Made by a program: the position numbers and the translations under genes. A stretch of 64,000 nucleotides of DNA, taken from positions 4,921,269 to 4,985,268 of the forward strand of contig NC_034009.1 in assembly GCF_000346465.2 (NCBI RefSeq). Reading direction: 5' to 3'. Of this stretch, positions 46,557 through 57,803 are shown in pieces (within the stretch, counting starts at the first letter, position 1; each line of letters opens with the position of its first letter). The stretch comes from Prunus persica (taxonomy: Eukaryota; Streptophyta; Magnoliopsida; Rosales; Rosaceae). The notes beneath the pieces are model-generated. The model did no database searches. It was not told the DNA's origin and saw only the letters and a program-made list of their open reading frames with translations.

Positions 46557-48992
46557 CTATACCTCGATCCAACTATATCCTGTATTTTTCAGTACACCTC
46601 TTTCTATCATTTCTCTCCTTATCTTTGTAGCATCTTCCCAACTACCCTCTTCAGAGTAAACCTTTGACAGTAGTACATAAGGTACATCATTTTCTGGAGC
46701 CAACTGAACCAACTTCTTAGCAGTCCATTCTCCCAACTCTATGTTCCCATGTATCCGACAACCACTAAGCAAGGACCTCAGTATAGCAGGCCAAGGAGTA
46801 TAAGGCATTCCTTCAATCATTTGTCTAGCATCTTCGAGGTATCCGCTTCGTGAAAGCATATCAACCAGGCAACCATAAATATCCTCAGATATTGGTTCCA
46901 TCTTAGAATCTGAGTTCATTGATTCAAACAACAAACGACCTAGATCAACCTGACCCACATGAGCACAAGCTGCTATAACTGACACATATGTGGCCTGGCT
47001 GGGCTTTATACGAGCCAACTTCATTTTCTCAAAGATACCCATAGCTTCCTTGTCCAGACCATGATGAGCACAAGCCATGATCATGGCATTATGTATAACT
47101 ACATCACCAGATCTAAATGACTGGCTAAAGGTCATCCTTGCACTTCCAATATCCCCACATTTTGCATAAGCATCTATAACTGCACTCACAACAAATACTT
47201 GTGAGTGAAATCCCATTTTGATGACAACGGAATGAACAGATTTAGTTAAATGATAGCCTGCATTATCAGCACAACTATTTAGAATGCTGCCCAAAATAAA
47301 CTCATCAGGTTTCCCACCAGCTTCTCTCAGAGACTTGAGAAATTTGATAGCCTCGAAGAGATGTCCCTGATGCACTAGAGCAGATATCATAGTCCCCCAA
47401 GATTCCACATCTAATGTCTCAAACCCATTGAAAAACTCAAAGGAATCATCCAGTAGTCCAAATTTAACATAGCACTTAATTAAGAAGCTACAAACATATC
47501 CATGGACAGAGAAGCCAGACTTGACAATAGCACCATGAATTTGTCTAATCATTTCTTGGTGTTCATCTTTATAGCAACTTTCCAATATGCTGGAGAAGGT
47601 AACTTCACTCGCTTCAACACCCAAGTCCCATAAATCACAAAAAATCTTCCTGGCTTCTGTATAACAATGATTTGAATTATACCCGGAAATCAACTCGTTC
47701 CAAGAAGTTAAGTTTTTGTCAAGTAGGCTGTCAAAAAACAAGCGTGCCATGTCCATAGCCCCACATCTAGAAAACATATTGATTATTGAGCTTCTGACAT
47801 TAGCTTCATTCCAGAATCCAAATTGTAGTGCAAGAGAGTAAAACTGAAGCCCAAGGTTCAGATCAAGTATCTCCCCACATTGTCTAAACAAGATTGAGAA
47901 AGTGACATGGTTAGGTTTCATGTTTGCTAGCATGAACTCATGGACTAACTTTGCAATTTCTCTTGTATTCTTGTCTTCAGAGAAGACACCAAATGCAGTG
48001 TTCCACGATATAACATCTTTTGCTTGTATCCTATTGAAAACTTTCAAAGCCGCATCCTTCTTACCATTTCTAGAGTACATATCAGAAAGAGCATTCATTA
48101 CTGAAGTACTAAATTCCATCTCACTCTGGATGATCAATCCATGAAGTTGCTTCCCAAAATCCAAATTTCCCATAACAGAGCACCCCTTAAGAGCATTAAC
48201 AAAGGTGAACTGGTCCATGCTTATCCCTCTCCAAACCATCAAAGATACAACCTTCAAGGCTTCGAGGCCATAGCCGCATTGCGCATACCCTCCAATCATA
48301 GTATTCCAACCAGCAGTATCAAGATTGGACATAGACTCAAACACCCCTTTAGCCGATTCAATATCCTCCAACTTAGCATACATGCTCAAAATAGAGCCGC
48401 CCACATAGCAGTTCTGTTCAATCCCAACTTTCAAAGCAAAACAATGAACACTCATGCCAAATTCATATGCTTTGGAACTAGTACACTCTGCACACCCCTT
48501 GAGAACACTGCCAATAGTGAATTCATTCGGCCTCAACCCACTTCTTATTAATCCCAAATAAATCTCCAAGCCCCATTCAAATTGACCATCTTGGACGGCA
48601 GCCGAGATCATCAAAGTCCAAGTGACAAGGTTTCTGTCAGGCATTTTATCAAACACCCTAAATCCATCACCCACAAGCCCACATTTTGCGTACATTTTGA
48701 TCAAATTATTCAACAAAAAAATGTCATCAGTAAATCCCAACTTGATGATATGGGAATGGATTTGGGTACCAAGGAAACATGACTTTGAAGTCTCAGAGAG
48801 GGAAAGAGCAGCGACAATGGAAGTTGGGTCTTTACCCACCAAGAGATTAGAGCATGAAGAGCAGGATTTGGAAGTGTAGAGTTGGAGTTGGTCTTTGGAG
48901 ATTGCATGGAAGGCTCTGGGTTTGGTTGTTGAAAGAATAAAGCCTCTAAGCCTTGAAGTAAGAGTAAGACCTACACCACCTAAGCTTCTCAT
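46557..48992 (-). CDS. PLS-class pentatricopeptide repeat protein with E motif
   Basis: An intronless gene of 811 aa, typical of plant PPR genes. The N-terminal 60 residues are basic and Ser/Thr-rich, consistent with an organelle transit peptide. PPR motifs of P, L and S type run from about residue 75 to 735 (for example NNLIKMYAKCGLVGDGFRVFDKMPDRNLVTWTLMIS, here cut into LIKMYAKCG and FDKMPDRNLVTW). The E motif follows and ends GYSWIEV, where the frame stops at TAG. There is no DYW domain. PLS-class proteins bind organellar RNA, and E-type members usually take part in C-to-U editing. The stop may be recent: the duplicated copy has TGG at the same codon (see findings). Half of a pseudogene copy lies at 56.1-57.0 kb. 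Confidence 0.93.
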   Translation of the reverse strand: MRSLGGVGLTLTSRLRGFILSTTKPRAFHAISKDQLQLYTSKSCSSCSNLLVGKDPTSIVAALSLSETSKSCFLGTQIHSHIIKLGFTDDIFLLNNLIKMYAKCGLVGDGFRVFDKMPDRNLVTWTLMISAAVQDGQFEWGLEIYLGLIRSGLRPNEFTIGSVLKGCAECTSSKAYEFGMSVHCFALKVGIEQNCYVGGSILSMYAKLEDIESAKGVFESMSNLDTAGWNTMIGGYAQCGYGLEALKVVSLMVWRGISMDQFTFVNALKGCSVMGNLDFGKQLHGLIIQSEMEFSTSVMNALSDMYSRNGKKDAALKVFNRIQAKDVISWNTAFGVFSEDKNTREIAKLVHEFMLANMKPNHVTFSILFRQCGEILDLNLGLQFYSLALQFGFWNEANVRSSIINMFSRCGAMDMARLFFDSLLDKNLTSWNELISGYNSNHCYTEARKIFCDLWDLGVEASEVTFSSILESCYKDEHQEMIRQIHGAIVKSGFSVHGYVCSFLIKCYVKFGLLDDSFEFFNGFETLDVESWGTMISALVHQGHLFEAIKFLKSLREAGGKPDEFILGSILNSCADNAGYHLTKSVHSVVIKMGFHSQVFVVSAVIDAYAKCGDIGSARMTFSQSFRSGDVVIHNAMIMACAHHGLDKEAMGIFEKMKLARIKPSQATYVSVIAACAHVGQVDLGRLLFESMNSDSKMEPISEDIYGCLVDMLSRSGYLEDARQMIEGMPYTPWPAILRSLLSGCRIHGNIELGEWTAKKLVQLAPENDVPYVLLSKVYSEEGSWEDATKIRREMIERGVLKNTGYSWIEV

Positions 48993-49663
48993 TCTTCATG
49001 ATAGACCTTGACTGGTGAAAAAGAAAAGCTTCAAAGTGGATCCCACAACGATTGGCCATTGGCCCATTGCATTGCAGGCTGCAGATTTTGAGTAGCAGCT
49101 TCTGGGTTTAGGGTATGATCGATTGTTTGATCGCTCAGAATATACTTTTTTTTCTTCATGAGAATCTGATTTCTGTTGTTTTGATGGTAAAACAGTGTTT
49201 AATATTGCGGTTTTTTTCCCGTCACCATTTAGCTCATAAATTAATTTATTGTGTCAAATATGTGCAAAATCAAATTTTGTTAGAAAACACAAATTTGACT
49301 ATAAACAAACAGAAATTAGGTTAGAAACTATTGGGACAATTGTACTAAAATGAGAATTTGAGACACTTACCAAACTTTTTTATAAAAAAAATCCTTAATA
49401 AAATGTAAACCCATTTCCAGGGTGATGATTTGGCGAGTCATGTTGTTTCTTCAAGTTTAGGGCTCGTTTGGTACACAGGACTGTCTTGGCATGGACTATG
49501 TTTAGGGACTGGTTTGGCTTGGCTTGGTCTAATTTGGATAACACTTATCCTGCGTTTGGTGTATGCTTGGACTAGGACTAGAATTTTTTTTATTTTTTCA
49601 AAAATATCTATATATATATATATGTATATATGTATTTTATAATATATATAATATATATGTATA

Positions 49664-50064
49664 CAGAGAGCTTCCATTGAGGGATCCCTCAAATAAGCTT
49701 ATTTGAGGGACACCCCTTGTAGGCCCCACTCCGGATTGTATTTCACTAATCCAAACCGTCTATTTTGTAGATACTCATTCAAAGATCATCTCTACAAAAA
49801 ATCACTTGAATCCGATATCATTTGACCACTCAATTAAGTTATTGAAATTTTAGCATTTTCTTGAAGCACCGTGTTCATTGATTTTGTAAGATACAATTGG
49901 ATGTCGAAACGGTTTCCGATTTGTGTAATTTTTTGTAAGGATGATCTATAAATGAAGACCTAAAAAATAAATGGTTTGGATCATTGGGAAAAAAATTATA
50001 GGGTACCCTAAAGGGCGTCCCTCAAATAAAATTATTTGAGGGATCCCTCAATAGAAGGGGACTG
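49664..50064. mobile_element. 401-bp MITE with subterminal palindromes
   Basis: The ends CAGAGAGCTTCCATTGAGG and CCTCAATAGAAGGGGACTG are inverted. Each is followed by a TTATTTGAGGGA/TCCCTCAAATAA palindrome that also pairs across the element. Flanking TATATGTATA occurs at 49654-49663 and 50065-50074, a 10-bp TSD like that of Mutator-type elements, although the AT-rich setting makes chance possible. Confidence 0.75.
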
Positions 50065-50753
50065 TATATGTATATATACATACATATAATATATATATAT
50101 ATGTATATATACATGTATATAAGTATATTATAATAATATTATATATTTTAAATAATATAAATGTACATACATATATATATAAGTGTATATAGGTATATAT
50201 ATGTATATTATAATATACATGGGTATAATACATATACATATATTTATATATATGTATGTATAATATAATATATAATATATATGGGTATGTTATAATAATA
50301 ATAATAATAATATACATGTATATACGTGTATATATGTATATTATATATGTATGTATATATACATATACATTATATATATTATAAAATACATATGTATATA
50401 TAATATATGTATAATATATGTATATATATTATATATTATAATATACATATATATACGTATATACATGTATATAATATATGTGTATATAGGTGTATCTATA
50501 TATTATAATATATACATGGGTATAATACATATACATATATATGTATATTATAATAGATAATATATATGGGTATGTTATAATAATAATATACATGTATATA
50601 TGTATATTATAATATATATACATATAGTATAAATATATAATGTATATGTGTATATACGTGTGTATATGTATATTATAATACATACATGGGTATAATATAT
50701 ATACACATATATGTATATATACTTATATATATTACATATATACATGTATGCTA

Positions 50754-51060
50754 NNNNNNNNNNNNNNNNNNNNNNNNNNNNNNNNNNNNNNNNNNNNNNN
50801 NNNNNNNNNNNNNNNNNNNNNNNNNNNNNNNNNNNNNNNNNNNNNNNNNNNNNNNNNNNNNNNNNNNNNNNNNNNNNNNNNNNNNNNNNNNNNNNNNNNN
50901 NNNNNNNNNNNNNNNNNNNNNNNNNNNNNNNNNNNNNNNNNNNNNNNNNNNNNNNNNNNNNNNNNNNNNNNNNNNNNNNNNNNNNNNNNNNNNNNNNNNN
51001 NNNNNNNNNNNNNNNNNNNNNNNNNNNNNNNNNNNNNNNNNNNNNNNNNNNNNNNNNNNN
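50754..51060. other. Assembly gap (307 N)
   Basis: An unresolved run of N inside the AT-rich repeat. The true length may differ. Confidence 1.
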
Positions 51061-51111
51061 CATGTATATGTGTATATACATGTATATATGTACATTATAG
51101 TATATGTGTAT

Positions 51112-51112
<1 letters not shown>

Positions 51113-51161
<49 letters not shown>
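51113..51161. repeat. (TAA)n microsatellite
   Basis: About 16 AAT units at the right side of the AT-rich block. Confidence 0.95.
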
Positions 51162-51162
<1 letters not shown>

Positions 51163-51797
51163 GTAATATATGTTATAGTAATACAATATAATATATGCAT
51201 CTTATACATTTGTGAACATAAGACTAGCTAATCCTCCCTTTCTATATGGGTTTAGTAGTCCCCTCCTAATGAGGTATTTTTGGTGGACCCGGTATTAGCA
51301 ATCCCATCTAAGACTAGAATTAAATGAAACAAACATGGTACTAAATTTAGTCCAAGCCAGTCCAAGTCAAGCCTGTGTACCAAACGACCATGTTTAAGTC
51401 TTTACTCGATGGGGGGTGGGGGGCCGGGATTCACTCTCCACTAATAGAGAAAAACACTTTAGCTGGGCGGGTCCCTTTTGCTGATGTGGCGAGAGCCAAG
51501 GTAGGAGTGGGAGTGTAATTTGGCGTCCTAAATTAGACAAGGTCTTGGGTGAGATGGTTGAACCACGTCACCCGTCTGGTCACCCTCACAAAAATACAAT
51601 ATTTTTTTGTGGGAGGGCTCGGACGGGTGATGACGGTCTCACTCATCAAGACTTTCCTCTACACTTCCCTATTTAGCTAGAATAAAAGAGTAGAAGCCAG
51701 TGTAGTAGTAATTGTGTCATATAGAATAATGCACGAGATGAAAGAGTTGTTTACAAAGAGAACCTAATTACAAGCTACAAAATACAAGTAAGTCTAC

Positions 51798-52342
51798 TGT
51801 GGGAACCTAATTAAACTAAAACCCTAGGTCAATTAATTAGGCCAATCAATTTGGGAATTATTTGACCTAATTAGGAGTTACCTAACCTAATTGGGAATTA
51901 CCTAATCAAATTGGGAGTTACTTGATCCCCAATTTAATTAGGGATTCGGTTCATCCATAATCCCTAAATGCACCAACCCCACCAACCACACCAACTACAC
52001 CAACCCCACCTACCTCTCCAAAGGCCACTATAAATACCTGGTTACACACAAGGATGAGGTACGTCTAAATTCCTACTCAAACTCTGCATAAATTATTTTC
52101 TCAGAGACCCTAGCCACCTCCTCTCTTTCTCTCTCTCACACAAGGCTCCGGCCACCACACACGGCTCCGGCCACCCGGTTTTCCTTGAATTCCCTTACCT
52201 AACTTAGGCATCGGAGGGCCTTTGGCCAACACCCCCCGGGTGTGGTCCTTTTACTCCGATCTGTTTTGCAGGGAGAAAGAGAGGCGGAGAAGACGAAGGA
52301 ATCTTGGGCGAATATTCTCCCGTGAGATTATTTGCACAAACA
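51798..52342 (+). mobile_element. Solo LTR, 545 bp
   Basis: It begins TGTGGGAACC and ends TTGCACAAACA, with the perfect 5-bp TSD TCTAC at 51793-51797 and 52343-52347. A TATAAATA box lies at about 52030. The GGCATCGGAGGGCC to CCCCGGGTGTGG block near 52208-52246 is a signature seen in plant Ty3/gypsy LTRs. Unit B of the duplication lacks it, so the insertion probably postdates the duplication. Confidence 0.88.
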
Positions 52343-52837
52343 TCTACCACATGAGAAACTGATCACCATGATCAGCTTACACACATAAGATGTACCAAGA
52401 GTTGGTAGAGGAAGTATCGTTTATAATTTTCAATGGAAAGTTTGAATATCACCAATGTCAAATAATTGTTTGACCCAAAAAAAAGAAAAGGAAAAGGAAA
52501 AAGGAAAAGGACTAAAGTAGCTTCAACCTTTGGGACTCTGTGTGACTGTGCATGTACTATGTTCCTTCCTTAATAGCAAAGACCTCTTCAGTCGTTGGTT
52601 CGTCAACAACACTCACTCATTGAGGCAGGCAGGTGACTCTGGTGAGTACTTTTTTTTATGTTCTTTTTCTTTTTCTTTTTGTATGTTTCCTTTTTCATGT
52701 TGGCTTATCATTTCTTCAGCTTCAGCTTCCTCTTTTCAATTCATTTGTATGTATCATTGTAACTCAGATGATCTTTGTCTTTGGTATCTCAACTGGTTGC
52801 TTGACTTGTGTGTTTTGATCACAGAAAGAGGGACACC

Positions 52838-55506
52838 ATGTCAATTTTTCTTGAAGTTTTGAAATGCCTCTTTTGTATTGAAGATGAGCGTGAGAATTAT
52901 GATTATAATCAGATTCCCAGACAAACTTATGATTCTAAAATTTCCTATAGAAACCGCTCCCCACCCTTGACTTCTACTAATCAATCTCCAGCCTTCTATA
53001 ACTATAAAGCCCCATCACCTCCATCTCAACCAGTCAAATCTCCCTTTAGTTCATCTTCATCATCCCCTAAGCCTCCGACATCTTCATCGAAACCGCTGCA
53101 ATCTTCTTATATCAGTACATCTTCTCCATCTCCTAAATTCCCAACATCTTCTTCTTCTTCAACATTCCCTAAGCCCCCAACATCTTCATCTAAGCTGCCT
53201 CAATCAACTTTTGTTAATCCATCTTCTTCCAATGCATCTCCATTTATTCTTGAATTCCCAACATCTGTATCTAAACTACAACAATCTTCTTCTGTTGATC
53301 AGCGTTCAGCATTGCCTAAACCCCCGACATCTTCATCTAAGCTGCCCCAATCCACTCTTGTTAGTCCATCTTCACCATCCCTTCAACTCCGAACACCTTC
53401 ATCTAGACCATCTCCTCCTATACTGTCTACATCCTCCTTTAAACCACCTCAGGCTTCATCAAAATCACATTCATCATCGCCAAATCCTCCAACATCTTCA
53501 AAACCATCACCATCCTCGGGACGGCCAGCGTCTTCCACTACACTCCCTCCAATCTTTAAGCAAGTTCTATCCCCAGCCTCCTCAGATGTAATAAATGAAA
53601 AGGGGAAGAAAAGTTATGTATCGGTTGAAAAGGGTTCATTACCTATATTCACGATTCCTGAGGATTTCAAAGATTTGATCAAGAATGACATTGTGCCTAA
53701 AGTTCTTAAACAGCCTCTGTCTCCCACGACATATAAGGATTACTTTGCTGCTCTGTTATACGCTGAAGAGTTCTACCATGAGGTATGCAAGAATCTTGCC
53801 CATTTGTAATGCCTTTTCTTCTTAACAAGATAGTGAAGAAAATTATGACAGATATCACACCATTTATATAAATATGTGTGTAAAGCCCTTCTCTAAGTTT
53901 CAATTTTCGTAAGATTTGACGATAATATGTGATTTCACTGTTGATTATGTAGCACAGTTTTGAATGATTAGCAAAACATAGCTTATTTCATATTAGTAAT
54001 CATTTTTCTCTGTACAAAGATTTGAATGGTTAATTATACTTGATACTTCTTTGTTTGCATTGGTGACTGGCTATTGTTTTAAAATGATTTGAGTTTCATG
54101 TACATGCCTTTGCAACTAAATATTGATGCCAAAAGACAAATCTACATACTGATCCAAAGAGACAAAAAGAATATCTTAAGAGCTGTGGTATGAATGATTG
54201 AATGTAGAATGCTGTGGTACAACATTCTTTTCTAAATTTTGTATGATTTTTCATGCTTACTTTGAAAGAAATAAAAAGAAAACCTTTGCTGTTATTTGAA
54301 CCAGAAATGGGCTGATTTCAATATGAAGAATGTGACACTGAAGTTGCAAAAAGCATCAGTTTACAAAAATCTGGACAAGGAAGAGAAAACCTTCGTAGAA
54401 TTTATGATTGATTCTGTTCCTGAAAATCGGCCATTCCTTTTGTCGAGGGACTTAGTCTATGTGAGGCCATCAGGTACAAATGCTGAGCAGTTTCAGGTAA
54501 ACTCTAAACATCCATTAACATATGGCAATTTCTTAAAACTATCCGCATTATAATTATCTTATTACATCTTATGCAGGGCATTATAAATCGCATTATTAGG
54601 AGCAATCTTGTATTAGTGGAATTTGAATATGAATTTTATGATTATCATTATTCGACCCAAAAATATGATGTCAGCTTCTCATTCAATCGAGTATGTTTGA
54701 AAAGAGCTCACCAAGCAGTTCAAACAGCATCGGATACTTTGTTTCAGAACTTCCTCTTTCCTGATGGTGTTTCCCGTACGAGCATTCCCACCGCACCAGC
54801 GCTGCTGTCTGGCCGTCACAAACTTGACGCCAAACAATTATCTGCTGTTCGTCAAATTTTAAGCATTAAGGGCTCACCACCTTACTTGGTGGCTGGCCAG
54901 CTTTGTGTTGAAAGGAACGTTTTTAGGCCGTCGAGAACTGGAGCAGTTGTTTGTGAAGCAGTGCACCAGTTATGTCAAACCTCACTCAAAAATAGGATTC
55001 TGATATGTGCTCCTAGTAACAGCTGTTGTGATGGGATTATGAGAAGCTTGTTGAAAGTGATTCCAGAGTCAGATATGTTTCGAGCCAACGCTGCATTCCG
55101 TGAGAAAGATGAGGTGCCTGATGACATCCTCCCATCATGCCTTTACGAAGACCCTTATTTCTCTTGTCCTCCAACTGAGAAGCTTAAAAAATTCAGGGTG
55201 ATTTTCTCGACTCTCATGAGTAGCTTTCGGCTACATGATAAAGGCCTAACTTCTGGACATTTTAGTCATATTTTTCTGGTAGATGCTTCATCTGCCATTG
55301 AGCCAGAAACAGCAGTGGCCTTAACTAATTTTGCAGAAAAAAGTACTACTGTTATAGTCACTGGTCAACCAGGAGATAATTCACGTTGGGTTCGAGCAGA
55401 CATGGCAAGGCAAAAGGGACTGAAGATTTCATACTTCGAGAGACTTCTCAAGTCAAGGCCATATAGAAGCCTCAACCCAATGCTTATCACACAACTGGAC
55501 CAGTAG
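52838..55506 (+). CDS. SDE3/MOV10-like pseudohelicase, copy A
   Basis: Three coding exons (52838-53782, 54305-54496, 54577-55506), all phase 0, give 688 aa. A 5'UTR intron (about 52640-52824) precedes the ATG. Residues 1-20 (MSIFLEVLKCLFC) are hydrophobic and Cys-containing. Residues 45-240 are Ser/Pro/Lys-rich low complexity. From about 265 on the sequence follows SDE3-type SF1 helicases: IPEDFKDLIKNDIVPKVL, SPTTYKDYFAALLYAEEF, ENRPFLLSRDLVYVRPSG, SAVRQILSIKGSPPYLVAG. At 486 the Walker A loop is replaced by unrelated residues without GKT. Motif Ia (CAPSN) remains near 522-526. Walker B reads LVDASSAIEPE, without the catalytic Glu. Motif III reads TGQPGDNSR. The protein ends shortly after, so RecA2 is absent. 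SDE3 is an RNA-silencing helicase; this relative should not hydrolyse ATP. Its present function is unknown. Confidence 0.82.
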
Positions 55507-55825
55507 CAAAAGCCACACTCAGCAACACCTACAGGCTTTTGCATTAAGCTTAAAATGCTTTGCATAATTGCACAAAACATTTGACTGTTTGCTGTTTAAA
55601 TTTCTTGGTTCATAAGCCACAACCTAAAGATATTAGGGTGACTGTTTTGTTGTAAGTAGCCTTCTGCAACGTGTGGTGATTGTTTTTATTTGTGATTGTT
55701 TTCTTGTCAAATTATTAATCGCCCTCCTAGGCTACCTTACCTCAACCTCCTGCATGTTCAGATCCTCTACTATCTGTATCAATTTTGTTTCTTAACACAT
55801 TAGAACCATGACCAGATTGATTACA

Positions 55826-57050
55826 TCAGTAACATTTGGCTGATAGCAGAGAAGCGTAAGGATTTTCAGGTGCAAACTTTGCGTTGTTGGTTCCTCCTGT
55901 TAACTTAGTTCGACCAGTCCCCGACTTCTTACATGTACTTGTTGGTTGGTCGTTTGCTTTTGCTACTGCTCTTTTAGTGCTTAGACCTGAAGTGGGATGA
56001 GGACCATCAAGTTCTGCTTCATCACTCGTTGCCAAGAACTGCAATATAAAGGACAAAAAGAGGTTGCAAAACAACTAATGATATATATCCTTACTCCTTC
56101 CTACAGACCACGCTAATTGTTCTGTGCCGTTTACATTTTGCTGCATTAGTCGACTAAAATCTTCAAAATGTGAACAAACTTACCATTTTTCATGGCCCGG
56201 TTCCACATTTCTGTCCAATTGGTTTCTCGCCATACCTCGATCCAACTATATCCAGTATTTTTTGGCACACCTCCTTCTATCACTTCCCTCCTTATCTTTG
56301 TAGCATCTTCCCAACTACCTCCTTCAGAGTAAACCTTTGACAATAGTACATAAGCTACATCATTTTCTGGAACTAAATTCTTTCCAGTCCATTCTCCCAA
56401 CTCTATGTTCCCATGTATCCGACAACCACTAAGCAAGGACCTCAATATAGCAGGCCAAGGAGTATAAGGCATTCCTTCAAGGCTTCAAGGCTTCAAGGCT
56501 TCAAGGCTCCAAGGCCATAGCCGCATTGAGCATACCCTCCAATCATAGTATTCCAACCAGCAGCATCAAGATTTAACATAGATTCAATCATCCCTTTAGC
56601 CGATTCAATATCCTCCAGCTACACGTTCAAAATAGAACCACCCATATTAGAAATTCTGTTCAACACCAACTTTCAAAGCAAAACAATGAACACTCGTGCC
56701 AAATTCATATGCTTTAGTATGGTACTAGCACACTCTGCACACCCCTTGAGAACACCGACAATAGTGAATTCATTCGGCCTCAACCCACTTCTTATTAATC
56801 CCAAATTAATTTCCAATCCCCATTCAAATTGACCATCTTGGACAGCAGCCGAGATCATCAAAGTCCAAGTGACAAGGTTTCTGTCAGGCATTTCATCAAA
56901 CACTCTAAACCCATCACCCACAAGCCCACATTTTGAGTACATTTCGATCGAATATTCAATTAAAAAAATGTCACCGGTAAATATCAACTTGATGATGCGG
57001 GAATGGATTTGGGTACCTAGAAAATTGATTTTGAAGTCTCAGAGAGGGTG
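55826..57050 (-). pseudogene. Decayed PPR gene copy
   Basis: This is a copy of the PPR gene at 46557-48992 and of the exon at 46232-46398. What remains is the downstream exon (about 55870-56040), the C-terminal part including E motif GYSWIEV (56186-56472), and an N-terminal PPR portion (56480-57045). A single deletion corresponding to about 1441 bp of the parent joins them at 56470-56505, inside a short GGCTTCAA repeat. The true start codon region is missing. Stops and frame changes interrupt the N-terminal part. At the parent's stop codon this copy reads TGG (WIEVWRETNW). It is not expected to make a protein. Confidence 0.92.
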
Positions 57051-57803
57051 AGGCGGTTGAACTATGTCACTTGTTGAGTCTCTCTTATAACTGAGTAGAT
57101 GTAGAATCGGATGAGACCAAAATGTAGGAGATCCCGCTTACTTGTAAGAGGTGTTAGACGGGTGATTACCGCATCGTCAATTAATTTTGGAGGGAACCTC
57201 AACTTTTTTCCTAGTAGTAATGGTTGGGCCTGCTATATTGAGATGGGAAGTTAAAATCTCACCAACATCCCACAATTCTTGTTTGAAAAAACAAATACCA
57301 AAAGGAAAAAGGAGGAGTTTAAAGCAGCTTCAACCTTTGTGACTCTGTGTGACTGTGCATGTACTATGTTGGCAATATAATAATATTGCTGTTGGCTTGC
57401 TTAGTAGCAAAGCGCTCTTCAGTCGTTGGCTCGTTGACTCTGGTGAGTGTTTTTTTCTTCTTTTTTGGCTTTTTCTGTGTTTCTTTTTCCTTGTTGGTTT
57501 CTCAGTTCTGTTCTTGGATGGATCATATCCATCTTTGTATGTAACATTTTGGTAAACTTCCTCTTTTCGATTCATTTGCGTGTAACATTGCAGCTCAACT
57601 GTATATTTTGCATCTTCGAATTATTATTTGTTTATGTCTAAATTATAATCATCTGCTTCAATCTGCATATTTTTCACCATAAATCTTAACTAAGCTTACG
57701 TTTTTGGTAGATTTGAATGATATTTTAGACCTTAGAATAGGTCTAATAACTCTCAAATGGCTGTGTTGACTTGTGTGTTTTGATCAGAGACTGGAGGGCC
57801 AGC

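Larger units (their letters stand above)
50065..51200. repeat. AT-rich satellite-like repeat
   Basis: Composed almost entirely of TATA/TATG/ATAA steps, with a longer-range repeat of CATGGGTATAATA-type blocks at 50218, 50515 and 50695. Apparent Tyr/Ile-rich frames here are composition artefacts. Confidence 0.85.
49459..51393. mobile_element. hAT-like non-autonomous element filled with AT-rich satellite
   Basis: Left end AGGGCTCGTTTGGTACACAG (from 49459) and right end CTGTGTACCAAACGACCATG (to about 51393) are inverted, and GGACT/TCCAAGCC blocks inside are also inverted. The GGGCTCGTTTGGTAC terminus is common among plant hAT MITEs. The interior holds a 401-bp MITE, more than 1 kb of AT-rich repeat and an assembly gap. 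An 8-bp TSD is not clear. No transposase is visible, though the gap hides 307 bases. Confidence 0.55.
46153..55796. repeat. Segmental duplication, unit A
   Basis: This unit holds the PPR 3' exon, the PPR gene (minus) and SDE3-like copy A (plus). It starts with ATTAGAACCATG at about 46153 and ends with TTTGTTTCTTAAC near 55796. It is directly followed by unit B, which starts with the same ATTAGAACCATG. Unit A is longer because of later insertions between 49.4 and 52.4 kb. Confidence 0.85.

Noticed and set aside
50048..51231. Long Tyr/Ile-rich open frames on both strands around the assembly gap
   Set aside because: They arise from TATA/TAA repeats and runs of N translated as unknown residues. 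There is no coding composition.
53211..53591. 126-codon frame rich in Leu/His within copy A exon 1 (and its counterpart at 58291-58617)
   Set aside because: It is the shifted reading of the Ser/Pro-rich repeat region. The main frame continues through splice junctions and matches SDE3.
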